From the NCBI GenBank assembly GCA_020746875.1, contig JAGTJL010000007.1, positions 1,178,001-1,242,000 on the forward strand: 64,000 bases of DNA, read 5' to 3'. How positions within the stretch are numbered: the stretch's first letter is position 1; each line of letters opens with the position of its first letter. The notes beneath the pieces were generated by a model. That model made no database searches, was not told the origin of the DNA, and saw only the letters and a list, made by a program, of their open reading frames with translations. This document shows positions 23,901-34,511 of this stretch, piece after piece. Source of the DNA: Rhexocercosporidium sp. MPI-PUGE-AT-0058 (Eukaryota > Ascomycota > Leotiomycetes > Helotiales). The position numbers and the translations under genes are program-made.

Positions 23901-24224
23901 CCGCAGCCTATCAATTCTTAGCCCCTTTGAATCCTCAAGCCTTGATAAGCTTCATACATTCTGTAAGTCCTTCGCAAAAGCCTCTAAATCTTTCATATGA
24001 TACTCTGCTCTCCGTGTATCATGAGTACTAAATAGTGGAGCCGGAAGCGGGGTCGTCTCATCCTACGGAAGGAAAGTGTGAGCGATGACCATGGTACAAG
24101 CAACTTGCAGTTAAGAGATACTTACAAATGATTCTTCCGGGCTTGTATTGGGCGATTCTGAGGTATTGCCTCCTTCTGCAGACGACGGCGACGAGGATGT
24201 GAGCGTGACGAATGGCTTGGCCAT
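20931..24224 (-). CDS. Caspase-like (C14) peptidase fused to Zn2Cys6 cluster and bZIP domain
   Basis: Seven exons: 24126-24224, 23958-24062, 23812-23880, 23543-23754, 22431-23494, 21247-22359, 20931-21181. They sum to 2913 nt, 970 residues, no stop. Residues about 50-300 are a fungal caspase-like fold: SSVSVLLLRWEDDEMN, catalytic His149 in VYYAGHAG and the Cys193/194 pair in VLLLLDCCAAAS. Residues about 350-430 are the usual C-terminal part of this caspase group (SELCQKWLASCPTLIKY). Then a Zn2Cys6 cluster at 466-493 (22501-22584; CX2CX6CX6CX2CX6C), a coil (YVDNLRRRLDEVEIALAEE), a disordered Ser/Pro-rich stretch, and a bZIP basic region plus Leu-rich helix (ERRRIQNRIAQRNYR then KRLKRRLEDLEDRA) near 870-905. 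Caspase and zinc cluster lie in the same uninterrupted exon (22431-23494). Alternative: the regulator starts separately at Met459 (MEEPSRTC). Confidence 0.8.
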
Positions 24225-24939
24225 CACCTCGGCAATGTGCATTATTCCTTGTCCGGACTCTCAAGCAGCTGACAGGTCCTGAAAAACTCGTCTATTCGCA
24301 CGCCGTCCTGTACACGTACATCCCGAACAAACACAGCATTAACAATCAGCTCCAATTCGAATCATGCATCGTGTCCACGGTGAGTGAAAGAGGCAGTGGT
24401 CAAGATCAAATCGTGTTTGACGATGGAAAGGGAAAAGCAGGCGACGTTGAAGGAGATGGGGGATTGGGATTCTTGCATTCATCCCTGTCCTGATCGGTGA
24501 GCAGGACCGGCGCTGACCGTGCAGCTCGCTAAGCTTCAGACCGTGAGCCCGGAAAACCTCCCAGCCAGTGAAAGACCCGACCTGCGATGACTGGGACTGG
24601 GCTTCGTCCGTCAGCTGAGGTTGGGCTATTCCAGGGGCCTGTCAGCAACGGTTTGGCGTGATCATCCGCTTTGCCTGAGTGGGTAGGATGATGGGTGATG
24701 TATTTTTTTGATTTGATCTTGTCTATCCAGACCAAGGGAGACTAGACTGCCACACAAATTCATCATGCCGCGAAATAGTGACTATAGATCTAGATATGCA
24801 CTGTAAACATATCTAAAGTCTCTCTTGGGAAACGCTCCGAGTCTTGAGAGAATCATCACTCTCCATCCCTCGTATTGGAGAAGTTTAATTATTTCCACCA
24901 GTCGGTCAACTCCCACTCGCTACCTGCTTTGCTCAGGAA
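24225..24939. other. Intergenic region
   Basis: No gene recognised between the caspase-fusion start and the C-terminal end of the decayed acyltransferase. Confidence 0.45.
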
Positions 24940-26444
24940 CCTCGCCCCCTGACCGTTCTCTCATCCACGACCCTTGCAAAAACATCCCCCACCCAAAAGA
25001 TCGCAATCGTATTGACTAGGACAGCCAATACGAACTTCCTCACATAAGCCCCCAGATCATGATCCGTCCCGAATGCGGCCCACCCAGGGTTTAGGAAAAA
25101 TCTCGTGCCGATACAGAATAGCACTGGGGCCGTGCATGAGGTAGAACCCGAATCAGATGCGGCCGAGGTATTGCGAGAAGCAGTTCGTGAAGAGGGGTTG
25201 AAGGTCTCTGTTTCGGGGAGAGCTGAGGATTCGATTTGTAGATGAGGAGATCGATGTGGACGAAGAGGGGGACAGCGGGAGGTAGAATGCCATGAGCATA
25301 GCGCCGATTATTCGGATGCCTTTGTCTTTCCCCCCAATTAGGCGGGGAATGCGATCGAAGCTGTTCGGGACAATCCAGTACTCCCATGTCATGTTTGGGA
25401 CATGAGGAAACGAGAGGAGCCAGAGAGCAAAGACGATAAGTATGTAGGGGATGACCGCACGGGAGACCCTGAGAACTGGATCATTAGCTTTCCAGGTCTG
25501 GGTTGAGTTCCTCTTTCCCAATCCTGTCATTTTGTGCCAGAGAATTTTCTGTTCGGATAGATCAACCGCCATCTGACCCATGGACTCGATTGTTGGTAGA
25601 AGGTACTCTCCTTCAGGACTTGTATCCTGCTCAATATTTTTCGCAGCAATATGTCGTGGAACGTCCAAATTCGCGAGGATAACTCTACTAACGAAGAGGA
25701 AGAGGTCCCATTTGCCTACGTAATACAGATATAAGTCCCAAACGATCAGGAATGCCATTCTCCAGGATGGAGTAAGTTTCGCTATAGCCAAAACAGTTCC
25801 GTAGAAGATGTGAGATCACGGATCTCGAGAGGTATGGTCCATAAGTGGCCATTATAAGGCGGGTAGTAGAGCTTGCCTTCGACTAACAGGAAGGGGTACA
25901 TGAAGATCTGCTAGTTCCTCCACCAATCCCAAAACTGCGCCGAGAATGTGTCGAAGCGTGGTGGCATTTGGTTCCATTTCAATAGGTCTTAAACAAATAG
26001 ATCGTTAAATTGCAAGAGCATACAAATGAATGTATTCGCTGCACAAGGTAGATATATCCCGCACTCATTTTCGGAAGGTCGAGCTAGAAAGTGTGTCTAG
26101 GACACCAGCGGTGTCTTCACTTTGCATCTTGGATAATGCTCTGTAGGAGATTGCATAGCTGGATATGACGAAGAATGTCGCTACTCTTGATTATCCTTCG
26201 AAGACGACTTGGACGATTAGCAGTTAGAGAAAGTAGTAGTCATAGATGTTCTAGATATATTGCGCAGAGCTACGAAGCAGTTGAGGACGAAATGGTGGAT
26301 GTACACTACGAAGCAAGCCACACTGCGGAGACCATCGAGGTAGGCTGTTGGAGAGAGTCGTCTATCTGACCCTACATCCTTTGTTGAGGAGCGATATCGA
26401 GAAATGAAGCCGGGTACAAGTGATTTGGTCACTGATAACAGCAC
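24940..26444 (-). pseudogene. Acyltransferase-3 family pseudogene
   Basis: Minus-strand relic alignable by eye with the intact acyltransferase at 14550-16034. Order: LSPTAYLDGLRSVACFVVYIHHFV (shown in part; N-terminal signature), VATFFVISSYAISYRALSK, NGHLWTIPLEIR (compare PHLWTLPMEFR), a good stretch 25791-25153 (GKWDLFLFVSRVILANL), FSQYLGRI followed by TGA where a Ser is expected, then a shifted frame giving GFYLMHGP and the last helix with FWVGDVFARVVDERTV. At least five stops and several frame shifts lie along the way. It cannot make a protein. Confidence 0.88.
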
Positions 26445-27790
26445 AATAAGAGATTGTCAGAATGTATACGTCAGATAGTCGAGCAAAGTTCGTGTCCAGT
26501 GTGATCGAACTTCATCATCCGGGGCGACGAAATCCGATATAGATATGAAAGACGAGAAAGACTTCGAGTATTCCTTGTCCTTGTAGAATCCCGACATCAA
26601 AGATACATGATCCCTATCTTCGAGTCTCTCCATTGTTGAATGAACAGCACAGAGAAATTGCTGGGCCTTTCTAAAGCACAAAAACTGTTTTAGTAGAGAG
26701 TTAGGCTTGTTGTCCTACGAGATCGTGCGAAAACCTCCAAAATTTCCTGCGCTCCTAGCTCAACACGAATGCGTAGATATTTCGGAATCTTTACAAATGA
26801 CTATATGAGGTTTCGAGATTAGTGCGAGTTGGTCGCATGTGTTGAGTCTTTGGTAAGCTATCTTGAGGCTAGGGCGTCATGGGAGGTCTGCATTCTGGAT
26901 TACACTTGGTGACGTCGAGGCCATGGAGATAGCACTAAAACTTCTTCGTCTAACTTGAAGTGGTCTTATTATAATTCAACGATAAGGAAACAGAACTGAA
27001 AAGGTCGGACTCGAAATGAGAAGAGAGAGAAATCCCACAAGCCCTACCACGCGAGGAATTACCGTTTATCTCTATCAGCCGTCTGTGAGCACCACTGGCA
27101 AATCTCATAAACGCCGTAGATTGCCACTTAAAGAAGAGAGAAGAGAAATCAGCTCATCCCCGATGATTGTACACTTTGGTCGTTTTTCTTCAAAGAGGCG
27201 TCAAGGGTTAAGCATTTCTAGAAGCGGGTATGACAACGCCTGAAGTAGCCGCAACGGATCAGAAAGAGCAAAAATTCAGACCTGGGCAAAACTGAAAGTG
27301 GCTCTTTCAGCACGCCACGATTCTTGCATCAAATCGATGCACGCCTCTCTTGGCGACTTGGGAAAGGATATGCAAGATCACATCGGGATTTCCCCGGACA
27401 GGGGAACCGTTTGCTTTTCTTAACGACATTCCTTAAATGGACTGTAAAGCCGCAGTTGCAGGATTTCCGCGATTAAACCGACCATACCGAGGCAAGTGAA
27501 ATGAAAGTTTTACAAACGCATAGAAACTTGAACAGCAGTTGAGGAATTTGAATTTACGGCGGTAACGAAAGATTTTGCGGGGAGAAAATGGTCGAGGTCA
27601 ACGGAATATAGTTCCGCCTGCCGCGTTTCTGCATGCTGAAGGCTTGAGGGAATTGGGACAGACTTCCCCTGAAAATCACAGAATCACGCCACATTAATAT
27701 TACGCCACTTGGGCTGCGACAGGAAACTCGCTGATTGGTATTCTTGCTACAATGCCTCTACGACTGATGCTCACGAGGAGTATTCCCTAC
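26445..27790. other. Intergenic region
   Basis: About 1.3 kb with no gene I can name. A 74-codon minus-strand frame at 26457-26681 and a 75-codon plus-strand frame at 27016-27243 show no family features. Confidence 0.45.
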
Positions 27791-30509
27791 CTAGGCCAAA
27801 TTCAGCCGCTCCAGTCTGCTCTTTGCTGCTTCTACCAAATGGGATTCACGATCCAGCAATGCCATGATCTCATCCATCTTCTTTTTCCTGACACCGGACG
27901 GGACTTTCATGTTGGGCGTTAGAGGAACCTCTTCGTCTGGGTTGAGGCTCGTAAAGTGGTCTAGCAGATCATCGTGCAATTGTTTGACTTCTTCGTAGCG
28001 GGTCCATGGCTCCTTTGTGTTCTTTCCCCCGAACTCATCGTTTTCGCTTCCAAACACCTTGCTCTCCACCATCTTCACCTCGCCAAACCATGACTTCTCC
28101 TTGTCGCTCAATTCTCTACTCGTGCTTTTGGTTGCTTTTCTTCGAAGTCTCTCGATCCTGTCAGTGAGCTCCTCCTGCCGCGATTGAGCAGTGGTGATTC
28201 TGGCACTGATGCTTTCTTCGATGGAAACAGTGGGTCCTTCCTCAATATCATTCCCGGTGATTGCATCTACACGAGAAGCAACATCGTTTGCCTTTTGATC
28301 TGAGACTTCAATTCAGCCTGGAGGCGCTGACAACGTCTGAAGAGTTCCGCAGCAGCAGTACCGATGCGATGCGTCTCCTCGCTCAACACCTTGTGTGCTT
28401 CCGCCATGATTTGCAGCGTAGCTGGGGATAGTCGAACCTCTTCCTTCAGCAATCTTTTGTATTTGCTGTGCGCCAACTTATCAATGAAGGCTGGCAGTGC
28501 CGAATTCTCATCGAGTGTGTGAGATGGTTCATAGACTGGTCTCGGTTCGCACAATATCAGAGGCCTAGCGGGCTCCAAGTCGTAAGTGGGCGATTGTGAT
28601 CGAGACCGACGGAAATCGATACTCGCGTCCTTAGCCGTTTCAAATGTCAAAGCCAGGGGTCCATGAGGGGTGGCTGTCAACAAAAATATCCAAGATCAGG
28701 ATCGAGAATCAAGGTGCTTGCAGCGAGTGGCGAAGAACGATCGATGGGCTCTTGGGTGTACACGCGCTGGCGGATCGAATTTTCGGCCTTGGCCATAAGA
28801 TCAATTCGAAACTCGGCGCCATGAGTAGCTTCGTTTAAATCTCCGTCGAGGCGGAAAACCCAAGGATGTAGTGACATGAAGGTGATGCTGGATGTGTTGG
28901 TAATGTAGAACGAATACCGCGAATTCACATCATGGCTGAAAACTGGCCAATCGATTTGGCCGTTCTTAACTTCGCTGTTCTTGGAAGTATCAAGCACCTC
29001 GAAGGTGAGGAGTGCTGGAGGATCGAAAATCTCTTCTAGAAGTCGTTGTGATTTCGATTTGGTGTTTGGCAACCACTGTGCTTCGACGCCGTCCAAATCC
29101 AAGCAGATGGAAAGTCGACCACTACTCGTCAGTAGACAGACCACCCCAAAAGAGGCACCCTCCTTGTCAACTCCCTCGGTCTCAACATCCACATCTTCGC
29201 CAAACATTAACTGTTCGTCATCGACTTTCGCTCCAATGATGTAGATATCACTCAGCAAATCGTCAGTTTCCTCATCTGACTCATCTGGGGCTAATTCTAT
29301 GTCGAAAGGACCTTGTAGTTTGGGTATCCTTCCAGGTTTAGAAGGTCTCAAGAAGATTTCTCCAGGAGGGTCACCAGGTGGCCCTTCAACATGTATCGGG
29401 TCCTGGTTATCAATTTCCGTCATCCAAGCAAGCTGTTGTTGCGCTAGGGCCTTTGCCTTCGTAGAAATCGACGGGTCATCTTCCATGGCGGCGAGTTTTG
29501 CAACGATTGAGACGGACAGAGATGGCACGAGAGTTGGTGGTGGAGACCATTTCTCTGGCAGTAAGGGACAAAGCGCATACACATCGCCTTCTCTCATAGC
29601 AATCCACAAGGTCATCGGAGACCACCCTCCGCTGCCTCTGCCCGCAAAACAGGCCGATGCAACATCCATCTCCACAGAATCCGGCGAGAAGCTCTTGTTT
29701 GCACCGACGGAAGCAGCAAAGTTTTGATCCACGGAAGTGCCGTCCGCTAATTTCTTGAGATCAATTGCAAGCGTAGGCCTGTCAAAAGACCATCGATCCG
29801 CAGTTGAAAGCTCCCAAACTCGTACAACGGCGTCTACGGTAACAGTAACAAGACAAGTTCCATTGACACCTAAGGGATGCCATAGCGCCGAAGCTATTCC
29901 CGCTTGTGATGTAACATGCGTTGTAGGACCCAGTGTATATGATTTTAGCTTCATGGGGCCAGTATCAGCAGCTGTAAGTTGGGCAGGTTCGGGCAAGAGC
30001 GCAATGTGAACCGTATGGGTTGTCAAGATCGCCATATAGTTTCCATGAGGAGAAATGATCAGTTGTCGGATGTCGTCCGCGACTTGGGTTTTGATTGTCT
30101 GGAATGGAGCGTCAGTACTTCAACATGGAAATATGCTTATAAGAGAGCTCACTCGGTATCCTTGAGCATGATCCGCCTCATACTGGCTGTTCTCTCTGAA
30201 GCCCCGATCATTTCCTCCTTGCCTAGAAGCAGCTTTCTTCTTCTCCTTGTATTCCCAGCTCTCCTTCAAGTAAACGAGATCCGCCCATCGTATTTCCTTC
30301 CCAACAGCTACGAAGACTTCGACTCCACGGCGCGCGATAGTTCTACGGGGACCAGGCTTCGCAGATCTTTTACTCGCGGAGTCTGATCCATTCGATTGCG
30401 ATAGAGAGCTGCTGGTAGCTTTGGCAGGAGCTGAGGTGAAGATGCTGTGTCCAGGATATGGCTTCTGGAGCCATGCAGGCGTGTATTCGATAATGTTTTG
30501 CTTCTGCAT
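27791..30509 (-). CDS. NUP82: Nucleoporin Nup82, with two apparent single-base frame breaks
   Basis: Exon 1 is 30153-30509 and exon 2 starts at 30098 (intron 54 nt). The N-terminal beta-propeller is recognisable (RQLIISPHGNYMAILTTHTV, ASALWHPLGVNGTCLVTVT, VVRVWELS, SFYITNTSSITFMSLHPW) and the C-terminal 250 residues are coiled coil (ELFRRCQRLQAELKSQIKRQ; MALLDRESHLVEAAKSRLERL). Nup82 sits on the cytoplasmic face of the nuclear pore and works in mRNA export. The frame breaks twice: near 28677-28682, in a run of five T (coding strand) after LDPDLGYF, and near 28287-28290, in a run of three A after KSQIKRQ. Protein similarity resumes at once in the next frame on both occasions. In an essential gene this points to base-call errors rather than decay. 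Confidence 0.82.
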
Positions 30510-30773
30510 TTTGGCGTGTTGAGGTCAGCGAGAGCTTGCGAAGCTTTGAAGACTCTCAGAAGTATTTAAGTACCATGAGCTATTCTGGCGACACGAGTGA
30601 ATGTTTGCTAGATAGTTTGTTGGTTCCTCACAAAGGGCAAAGATCTTTTTTGAGGTTGGCTGGGAAGCTTGACGAAGCTAGCGCCGCGTCGTCGCGAAAC
30701 CGAAGCTCTCCAACCAACAGCAGAGCAACTTCTAACTCACCTGGCTTACTTGTTCTGCAAGACACAACACAAA
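30510..30773. promoter_or_regulatory. Shared promoter between NUP82 and CBP20
   Basis: A 264 bp gap separates the two divergently read start codons. Both genes act on mRNA leaving the nucleus, so shared control is plausible. No specific site recognised. Confidence 0.5.
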
Positions 30774-31441
30774 ATGCCCGGGACAATACGAAACACCGTC
30801 GATAGACTTGATAAGCCAAGTGCTTATTATCAGGGAAGAGTAAGGAGCCTCTCTTGTTTGTAGTCTATCATTAGGCACGCCGGGTTGACAAGGACTTCAC
30901 TTTAGAACAAGAAACGCAGATACAATGACCGGGAAGGCGATGAGGGAAGGGAGCGAACCCCAGAGGAGCCAGTTGAGGACCCATTGAGGGATGCGGCCAC
31001 CCTCTATGTGGGAAATCTGTATGTTGGATCAAGTAGGCGCAACGGCACTTCAATTCTAATACGGCATATTACAGGTCCTTCTACACAACAGAGGAACAGA
31101 TCCACGAGCTCTTCTCGAAGTGCGGGGAGATCAAGCGGTTGATTATGGGTTTGGATAGGTTCAACAAAACGCCCTGCGGTTTCTGTTTCGTGGAGTACTA
31201 CACCCATCAGGATGCGTTGGACTGCATGAAATACATTGGTGGCACCAAGCTGGACGAGCGTATTATTCGAACAGATCTTGATCCTGGATTCCAGGAGGGT
31301 AGGCAATATGGAAGGGGAAAGTCCGGCGGCCAAGTGCGCGACGAGTACCGGGAGGAATATGATGAGGGCAGAGGAGGTCTGGGCCGAGCAATTCAAGCGG
31401 AGAGAGTCAAGGAGGAAGAAGAATATGGTAAGGGTAGATAG
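30774..31441 (+). CDS. CBC2: Nuclear cap-binding protein subunit 2 (CBP20)
   Basis: Three exons (30774-30839, 30906-31018, 31075-31441) encode 181 residues. After an N-terminal part with [16 protein letters not shown] and [10 protein letters not shown] comes one RRM: RNP2 TLYVGNL, RNP1 GFCFVEYY, then [13 protein letters not shown] and an Arg/Gly-rich tail ([16 protein letters not shown]). These are hallmark CBP20 segments, including the tyrosines that stack on the m7G cap. It binds the 5' cap of nascent mRNA with CBP80 in the nucleus. The Glu/Arg-rich C-terminus ends in EEEEYGKGR. Start chosen at ATG 30774, which begins the conserved N-terminus. Confidence 0.93.
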
Positions 31442-31701
31442 GTCGGTTAGCCTTCTGTATTTTAACGGGCGTTTGGTGGCGTCAGGAAATGGGATGGCAG
31501 TTCAGTCTTCTAGAGGATATACCATCAATTTATGAATCGGTCATGGATACGGCCAAATGGCCGCAAAGTATCGATCCTTCTAGTACACATTTCTTGCATG
31601 CATATTCCTCTATATTGTACACACAATCCAAACGCCGCCAATGTCTGCTCGTACACTAGCATATGATACAACCATCATCCTCCATTTCCATTCCACTCTG
31701 A

Positions 31702-32155
31702 TCAATACCCGGGGGGATTGACTCTTTGCGAAACCCTTGTCCATTTTGGCAGCTCTGTAACCATATCAGCACATCTTCCAGTTGTTCATCTATGTAAGGA
31801 GCTTACTTCGAATGCTCTTCCTGTATTTCTTCTCCTTTCTGTCGAAAATGGTGTATTTGTCCTTAGGTACCATCTCCTGTTCAATGGGCATCTCGTCCTT
31901 CCACCTTTCCACAGCCTTCATCGTCGTGCCCTGATTTGCCAAAGCTCTATCCACTACTGCGACGACTGTGTCGACAGCTCGTAGGCGCTTCCGTTGTCGC
32001 GCCTTTTGGAATTTCGAGAGTCTCCATGGGATCTTCCTGCAACGCAATTGCTATCAGCTCACATCCCAGAACAGGACAACGACTACGGAAATAGTGATCA
32101 CTTACCAGAGCAGTCCCGAACATAACGAATTCGTAGGTCTGAAAGCTCCGAACAT
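31702..32155 (-). CDS. MRPL31: Mitochondrial large ribosomal subunit protein mL60
   Basis: Three exons (32106-32155, 31807-32036, 31702-31754) encode 110 residues, sum 333 nt. The product begins MFGAFRPTNSLCSGLL, continues WKIPWRLSKFQKARQRKRLR, and ends KLPKWTRVSQRVNPPGY, the conserved pattern of fungal mL60. DKYTIFDRKEKKYRKSI in the middle is also typical. It is a structural protein of the fungal mitoribosome. The first exon is only 50 nt and the last 53 nt, so the gene is easily missed. Confidence 0.92.
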
Positions 32156-32341
32156 TGTGGCGGTGTTGGAAGAATTTCTGACGTTTCGGCATGAAGTTGA
32201 AGCTTCCCTCCAGAATTATCAATGCCAAGACTTTCAGAGGTCCACCCAATCAGCCGCTTCGCTCCACCTTCCTCTTCTTGAGCATCAACACCAGGCGTAA
32301 GCTCACAACCAGACATTCAAGCTCACAACCAGACCTCAAAG
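32156..32341. promoter_or_regulatory. Shared promoter between mL60 and Trs20 genes
   Basis: A 186 bp gap between divergently read start codons. It contains a short direct repeat, AAGCTCACAACCAGAC, at about 32298 and 32321. Confidence 0.5.
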
Positions 32342-32932
32342 ATGTCGTATTACTTTGCCATTATTGGCACACAGGATAATCCCTTATTTGAGTACGAGTT
32401 TGGTACTTCGAAACAGGGTGGAGACGGGGTTGCCCGATTCGCAGAACAGGCACGGCATGTGAACCAGTTCATTGTCCACAGCAGTTTGGATATCGTGGAG
32501 GAGGTACAATGGGGTAGCGGGCAGATGTGAGCAAGCTCCACCAAATATTTCAGCATCTGATAGCTGACCATTCAAGGTATCTCAAGTGTATCGATCGATT
32601 TTACAACAACTATGTGTCCTGCTTCATGACGGGCGGAAGTAAGGAACCATTTACTTCCCCCAAAGACCAGCACTAACCAGCGTACAGACGTCAAGTTCCT
32701 TCTACTACATTCCCCATCACAACCTGCTTCTACGACTACTAGCCGAGCCAGCACATCCATCGCTGCAAACCCAACATCGCCCCAAACGGAGGAAGCAATC
32801 AAGCAGTTCTTCGGGGAGGTGTACGAGAACTGGGTGAAAACAATCATGAATCCTTTCTATCAAGTCAATATGGAAGTGAAGAGTCCGGTATTCAGGAGCA
32901 GGGTGGCTGCTGCAGGAAAGAAATATCTGTGA
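32342..32932 (+). CDS. TRS20: TRAPP subunit Trs20 / sedlin (TRAPPC2)
   Basis: Three exons (32342-32526, 32577-32638, 32688-32932) encode 163 residues. MSYYFAIIGTQDNPLFEYEF, the long QFIVHSSLDIVEEVQW and the end NPFYQVNMEVKSPVFRSRV are diagnostic for sedlin. The fold is a longin-like domain; the protein is a small core subunit of TRAPP complexes that tether ER-to-Golgi vesicles and activate Ypt1/Rab1. Intact. A Ser/Thr-rich insert (QPASTTTSRASTSIAANPTS) between two conserved parts is common in filamentous fungi. Confidence 0.94.
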
Positions 32933-34037
32933 GGGTCAGTAGTATGTTGAGTATGTTGAGTACAGGATTTGAACGATGAGCTCCCCTTCACCAGCAAGCT
33001 TGGCACAAAGAGCTCATATTGCGGACCTACAAATGGTCGCGGTAGCCTTGAAGAAGTACCGGCTACTTGCAACGCCATTTTACGGAACCATGGATCGATG
33101 TGACGTCCTCCCTTGGGTCATCCATGTCGGGAGAGGCAAGAAGTCAAAGTGTACGCCATGGAAGAAACATCCAAGGGAATTCTGGCGAGCATCGCAAGAA
33201 ATGGCGGAGCGGTATGCTAGGATGGTGCAGAGGAGTTCGCAGTGCATATTCTAGATAGAGCTGAGATCTGCTCCTTCTGAGGGAGGTGGAAATGGCGAGT
33301 CCGAGTCTATGGTTTCTCGATTCATGGAGAGTCAACTCGCAACCCCAGAGGTTGTTACTACCAACGCTATCTTCGAAATTTCAATAGTCAGAAGCCTCTC
33401 CAAAATCTCAGATAACGGACGTCTCCATCACGAAGGTCCGAAACGAATCCACCCAAGAAGACTGAGCCTTTGTTTACATCCCGTCACTTGTCGCGTCTTC
33501 GTACCTCACTTCTGAAGTCATCTGCAACACCTAGCTAGATATATGGGTAGCTGCATGCTATGTATATCTATCGAAAGAGAAACAGAATCCGTTCAAACAA
33601 TTCTTACTTGATTTTCCTTCTCTTTCTATCCGTATCAGAATCTTCTCGAAAAGCTAACAACCCCTAAACAATATGTACAAGTAAACAGCACTTTGAAATA
33701 AAAAGAATCACTCCGCCCTTATAGCGTCAATGGCTGAATACTTCATCCAGAACGCCGACCTCCTGTTATCTTTCAATACAAGCCCAACACTGGATCTGAT
33801 CAAACCAGTCAATCCCAATATCCATCCCAATGTCTCACCGACAACGTCAAGCTCATAATCTATTGTCCGAGTGGATAGACCTCCCCGAGCTCTTCGTGAT
33901 TGAACCAAGTTGTTGGGAAATCGATCACTGAACCCAAACAGCAAGACCTAGTAATACAAAGGGATAAGACGAGGAGAAATTCTTGGCAATTCTTTCCAGG
34001 CCGAACTATCCCCAAAAGTGCAATAGCTACTCTCATT
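32933..34037. other. Intergenic region with unassigned ORFs
   Basis: A 92-codon plus-strand frame at 32976-33254 starts MSSPSPASLAQRAHIADLQM and a 78-codon minus-strand frame lies at 33708-33944. Neither shows a domain I recognise, and I do not call them genes. A small unknown gene is possible at 32976. Confidence 0.35.
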
Positions 34038-34511
34038 TCAACTGTTTCTATGCAACACTGTCGCTCTAGCCTGTTGTGGTGTCAGCCCATTTTTCATTCT
34101 AGTCACAAGTCCAAGATTTCTACCTGATGACTAGGAATTAGCAACACATCAGTGACAACTACATTCTCCCACCTACTAGCCTGAAATACAACAACCTCCG
34201 CAACATCCTCCGGCATCAATGGTTCGCATCCCTCATACACCTTCTCCGTCGCCTTCCTATCACCCCCAAACCCCACAACCGAGAACTCCGGCTTACTCAC
34301 ATCCAGCTGGAAAGTTAAGATCTTAACATCATTCCCAACTTTAGAAATTATCTTAGCTGCTACTTCCTTAAGAACCTCAAGACGCCGAGCTGTAAGTATG
34401 AGACGTAACGATTGAGGGCTAGCGCGGGGCGAATTCAATGGCTGTGCTGCGACTTATACCAGAGGAAGCGCCAGTGATGAGAATGATTTTGCTAGTGAGA
34501 TTTTTGAACAT
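34038..34511 (-). pseudogene. Short-chain dehydrogenase/reductase with its catalytic core deleted
   Basis: Reads MFKNLTSKIILITGASSGI (Rossmann TGxxxGIG-like loop), then a one-base insertion in a C run (about 34424-34431) before ARASPQSLRLILTARRLEVL. After FQLDVSKPE the protein jumps straight to FSVVGFGGD, KVYEGCEPLMPEDVAEVVVF and WENVVVTDVLLIPSHQ, with a short last exon ending at 34038. These are the start and end of the YMR226C/Ydfg-like SDR group (normally about 270 residues). Roughly 150 residues in between, including the Asn-Ser-Tyr-Lys catalytic residues, are absent. The junction is in frame, so this looks like an internal deletion plus a later frameshift. Confidence 0.8.

Noticed and set aside
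32098..32126. Start of mL60 at the later ATG giving MFGTAL
   Set aside because: That frame does not join the next exon; the upstream ATG (MFGAFRPTNSLCSGLLW) does and matches the family.
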